From: Marchantia polymorpha subsp. ruderalis
Lineage: Eukaryota; Streptophyta; Marchantiopsida; Marchantiales; Marchantiaceae
Assembly: GCA_037833965.1 (NCBI GenBank)
Contig: AP031356.1
Coordinates: 2,502,501 to 2,566,500 of the forward strand
Reading direction: 5' to 3'
DNA: 64,000 nucleotides
This document shows positions 62,601-64,000 of the stretch, in pieces. The notes under the pieces were generated by a model. It had not been told where the DNA came from and searched no databases. It saw only the letters and a program-made list of their open reading frames with translations. Position numbers and translations under genes: made by a program. Position 1 is the first letter of the stretch. Each line of letters opens with the position of its first letter.

Positions 62601-64000
62601 CTTTTTCTCTTTAGTGTGAGTAATTTCTTTCTCCTCCTCTTTTGCAGCAATTTTCACTATCTTTTGCATGACATTTTGATTATCGTTAGCTCACTAGTTT
62701 GCTTGATCATAATCATATCACAATCTCTTCTTCTTTCTTCTCACCATACTCTATGATCACTACGCCATCATGGCACTCGCCGTCAGCCTTTTACTTTCCA
62801 GAGGAAGTAACTACCTTCTCCTCCTCTTTTGCAACAACTTCAACGACCTCTTTCATGACATCCTGATTATCATAAGCTCTCAAGTTTGCTCAATCAAAAT
62901 CATCTCACTTTCTCCTCTTTTTCTTTCTTCTTGCCATCCTCTATGATTGTTACGTCAATATGGAACTTGCTATGAGCCTTTTTGTCTTCACCAAAAGTAA
63001 CTACTTTCTCCTACTCTTTCATAACAACTTTCATGACCTCTTGCATAACACCTTGATTACGATAGACTTTCTACTTTGCTTGACAAGAATCGTCTTGCTT
63101 CCTTTTTTTTTTGGTGCGGTTATCACTCACCGACCTCTTTCATGACATCATCATCATCATCAGCTCCCTAGTTTGTTTGATCAAAATAGTCTGGCTTCAT
63201 TTCTTTTTCTTTCTTCTTGCCATCCTTTATGACTTCTACTTATGTTTGTTGATGTTATCAGTCACCGACCTCTTTCATGACATCCTCATCATCATCAGCT
63301 CCCTAGTTTGTTTGATCAACATAGACTCGCAATATACTCTTTTTCATTCTTCTTGCCATTCTCTATGACTTTCACTTTTTTTTGTTGCTGTTCTCACTCA
63401 CTGACCTCTTTCATGACATTCTAATCATCATCAGCTCCCTAGTTTGTTTGATCAACATAGACTCGCAATATACTCTTTTTCATTCTTCTTGCCATTCTCT
63501 ATGAGTTTCACTTTTTTTTTGTTGCTGTTCTCACTCACTGACCTCTTTCATGACATCCTAATTATCATCAGCTCCCTAGTTTGTTTGATCAAAATAGTCT
63601 CGCAATCTCCTCTTTTTCTTTCTTCTTGCCACCCTCTATAACTTCTATGTCAATATGGTAGTCGCCGTCAACTTTTTTGTTTTCACCAAAAGTAACTACG
63701 TTATCCTTATCTTTTGCAGCAACTTAGAGGAACTCTTGCATGGCACCGTGATCACAATAAACTTTATAGTTTGCTCAACAAGAACTGTCTTGCATCCTAC
63801 TCTTTTTTTTTCTTCTTGCCATCCTCACTAACTAAAATGTCAACATGCATCTCGCCATTAGTTTTTTTCTCTTCACAGTAAATAACTACATCCTCAGATC
63901 CCCTGTTTGTGCAAACAAAATCATCTTGCTTTTTTCTTTTACTTTTTCTTCTTGCCATCTCATTGATTGAAACGTCAAAATGATAACCGCCCTCAACCTT
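59690..64000 (-). repeat. Decayed coding tandem array, period about 188 bp, Lys/Glu-rich on the minus strand
   Basis: A marker of each unit (plus-strand tgcatgac, encoding minus-strand V-M-Q-E) recurs at about 61206, 61389, 61574, 61763, 61952, 62139 and 62327, and at 62474, 62664, 62852 and 63042, so most spacings are 183-190 bp. A 189-bp unit equals 63 codons. Read on the minus strand, units contain blocks like VVAKEEEKVVTP, EEKKADGEYHVD and EDGKKKEEE. A preserved example is 60399-60602 (EEKVVTPVEEK-like end, DEKKKPDGGYRVDATI inside). No minus frame exceeds about 102 codons, so stops and frame changes are common and the coding capacity is largely lost. A gap near 60780-61010 lacks units and may be an old intron or insertion. 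The array runs off the right edge, where the 5' part of the ancestral gene would lie. Confidence 0.75.
63131..63670 (-). repeat. Younger 135-137 bp sub-repeat inside the array
   Basis: Four copies start at about 63131, 63266, 63401 and 63538, each opening cgacctctttcatgacat or ctgacctctttcatgacat. Copies two and three are nearly identical over their length, unlike the diverged 188-bp units. The unit is a deleted derivative of the larger repeat, amplified later. Confidence 0.8.

Overview
The window looks like nuclear DNA of a land plant, most likely a non-seed plant such as a bryophyte. Plant-specific families are present: an LHT-type amino-acid transporter, the photosystem II assembly factor LPA3, a CYP72-clan P450, and a plant-type isochorismatase-family protein. 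Introns are short with GT-AG ends, promoters are CpG-rich, and long AT-rich intergenic stretches separate sparse genes. The species is an inference; nothing here fixes it.

Eight protein genes can be supported, and most needed exon joining by splice sites, phase and family match. Left to right: (1) 254-1774 +, a HARBI1/ALP1-like domesticated transposase with two exons and no intact catalytic triad. (2) 3284-5673 -, an unrecognised four-exon charged protein of 448 aa. (3) 10176-10358 +, the small complex I subunit NDUFB3/B12. (4) 11005-12800 +, a five-exon isochorismatase-family hydrolase resembling Arabidopsis At3g16190. (5) 36440-40087 +, an eight-exon LHT1-like amino-acid/proton symporter. 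(6) 40866-43693 -, a nine-exon LPA3 (DUF1995) gene, convergent with the transporter. (7) 46923-49870 -, a five-exon CYP72-clan P450. (8) 55231-56337 +, a single-exon LRR protein. They do not form a pathway; this is an ordinary plant gene neighbourhood.

Between 13 and 35 kb there is no confident gene. The stretch is mostly AT-rich, with two GC-rich islands (about 23.9-25.15 kb and 29.4-31.46 kb), a 348-bp MITE-like inverted-repeat element (29026-29373), several perfect hairpins and a set of degenerate 120-bp repeats (34.57-35.05 kb).

From about 59.7 kb to the right edge the sequence is a decayed tandem array. Its period is about 188 bp, and it reads on the minus strand as a Lys/Glu-rich repeat of about 63 codons; a younger 135-137 bp derivative lies inside it. 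This array, the unrecognised gene at 3.3-5.7 kb, the GC islands and a possible frame-shifting cassette exon in the P450 gene are the main points for a second look.
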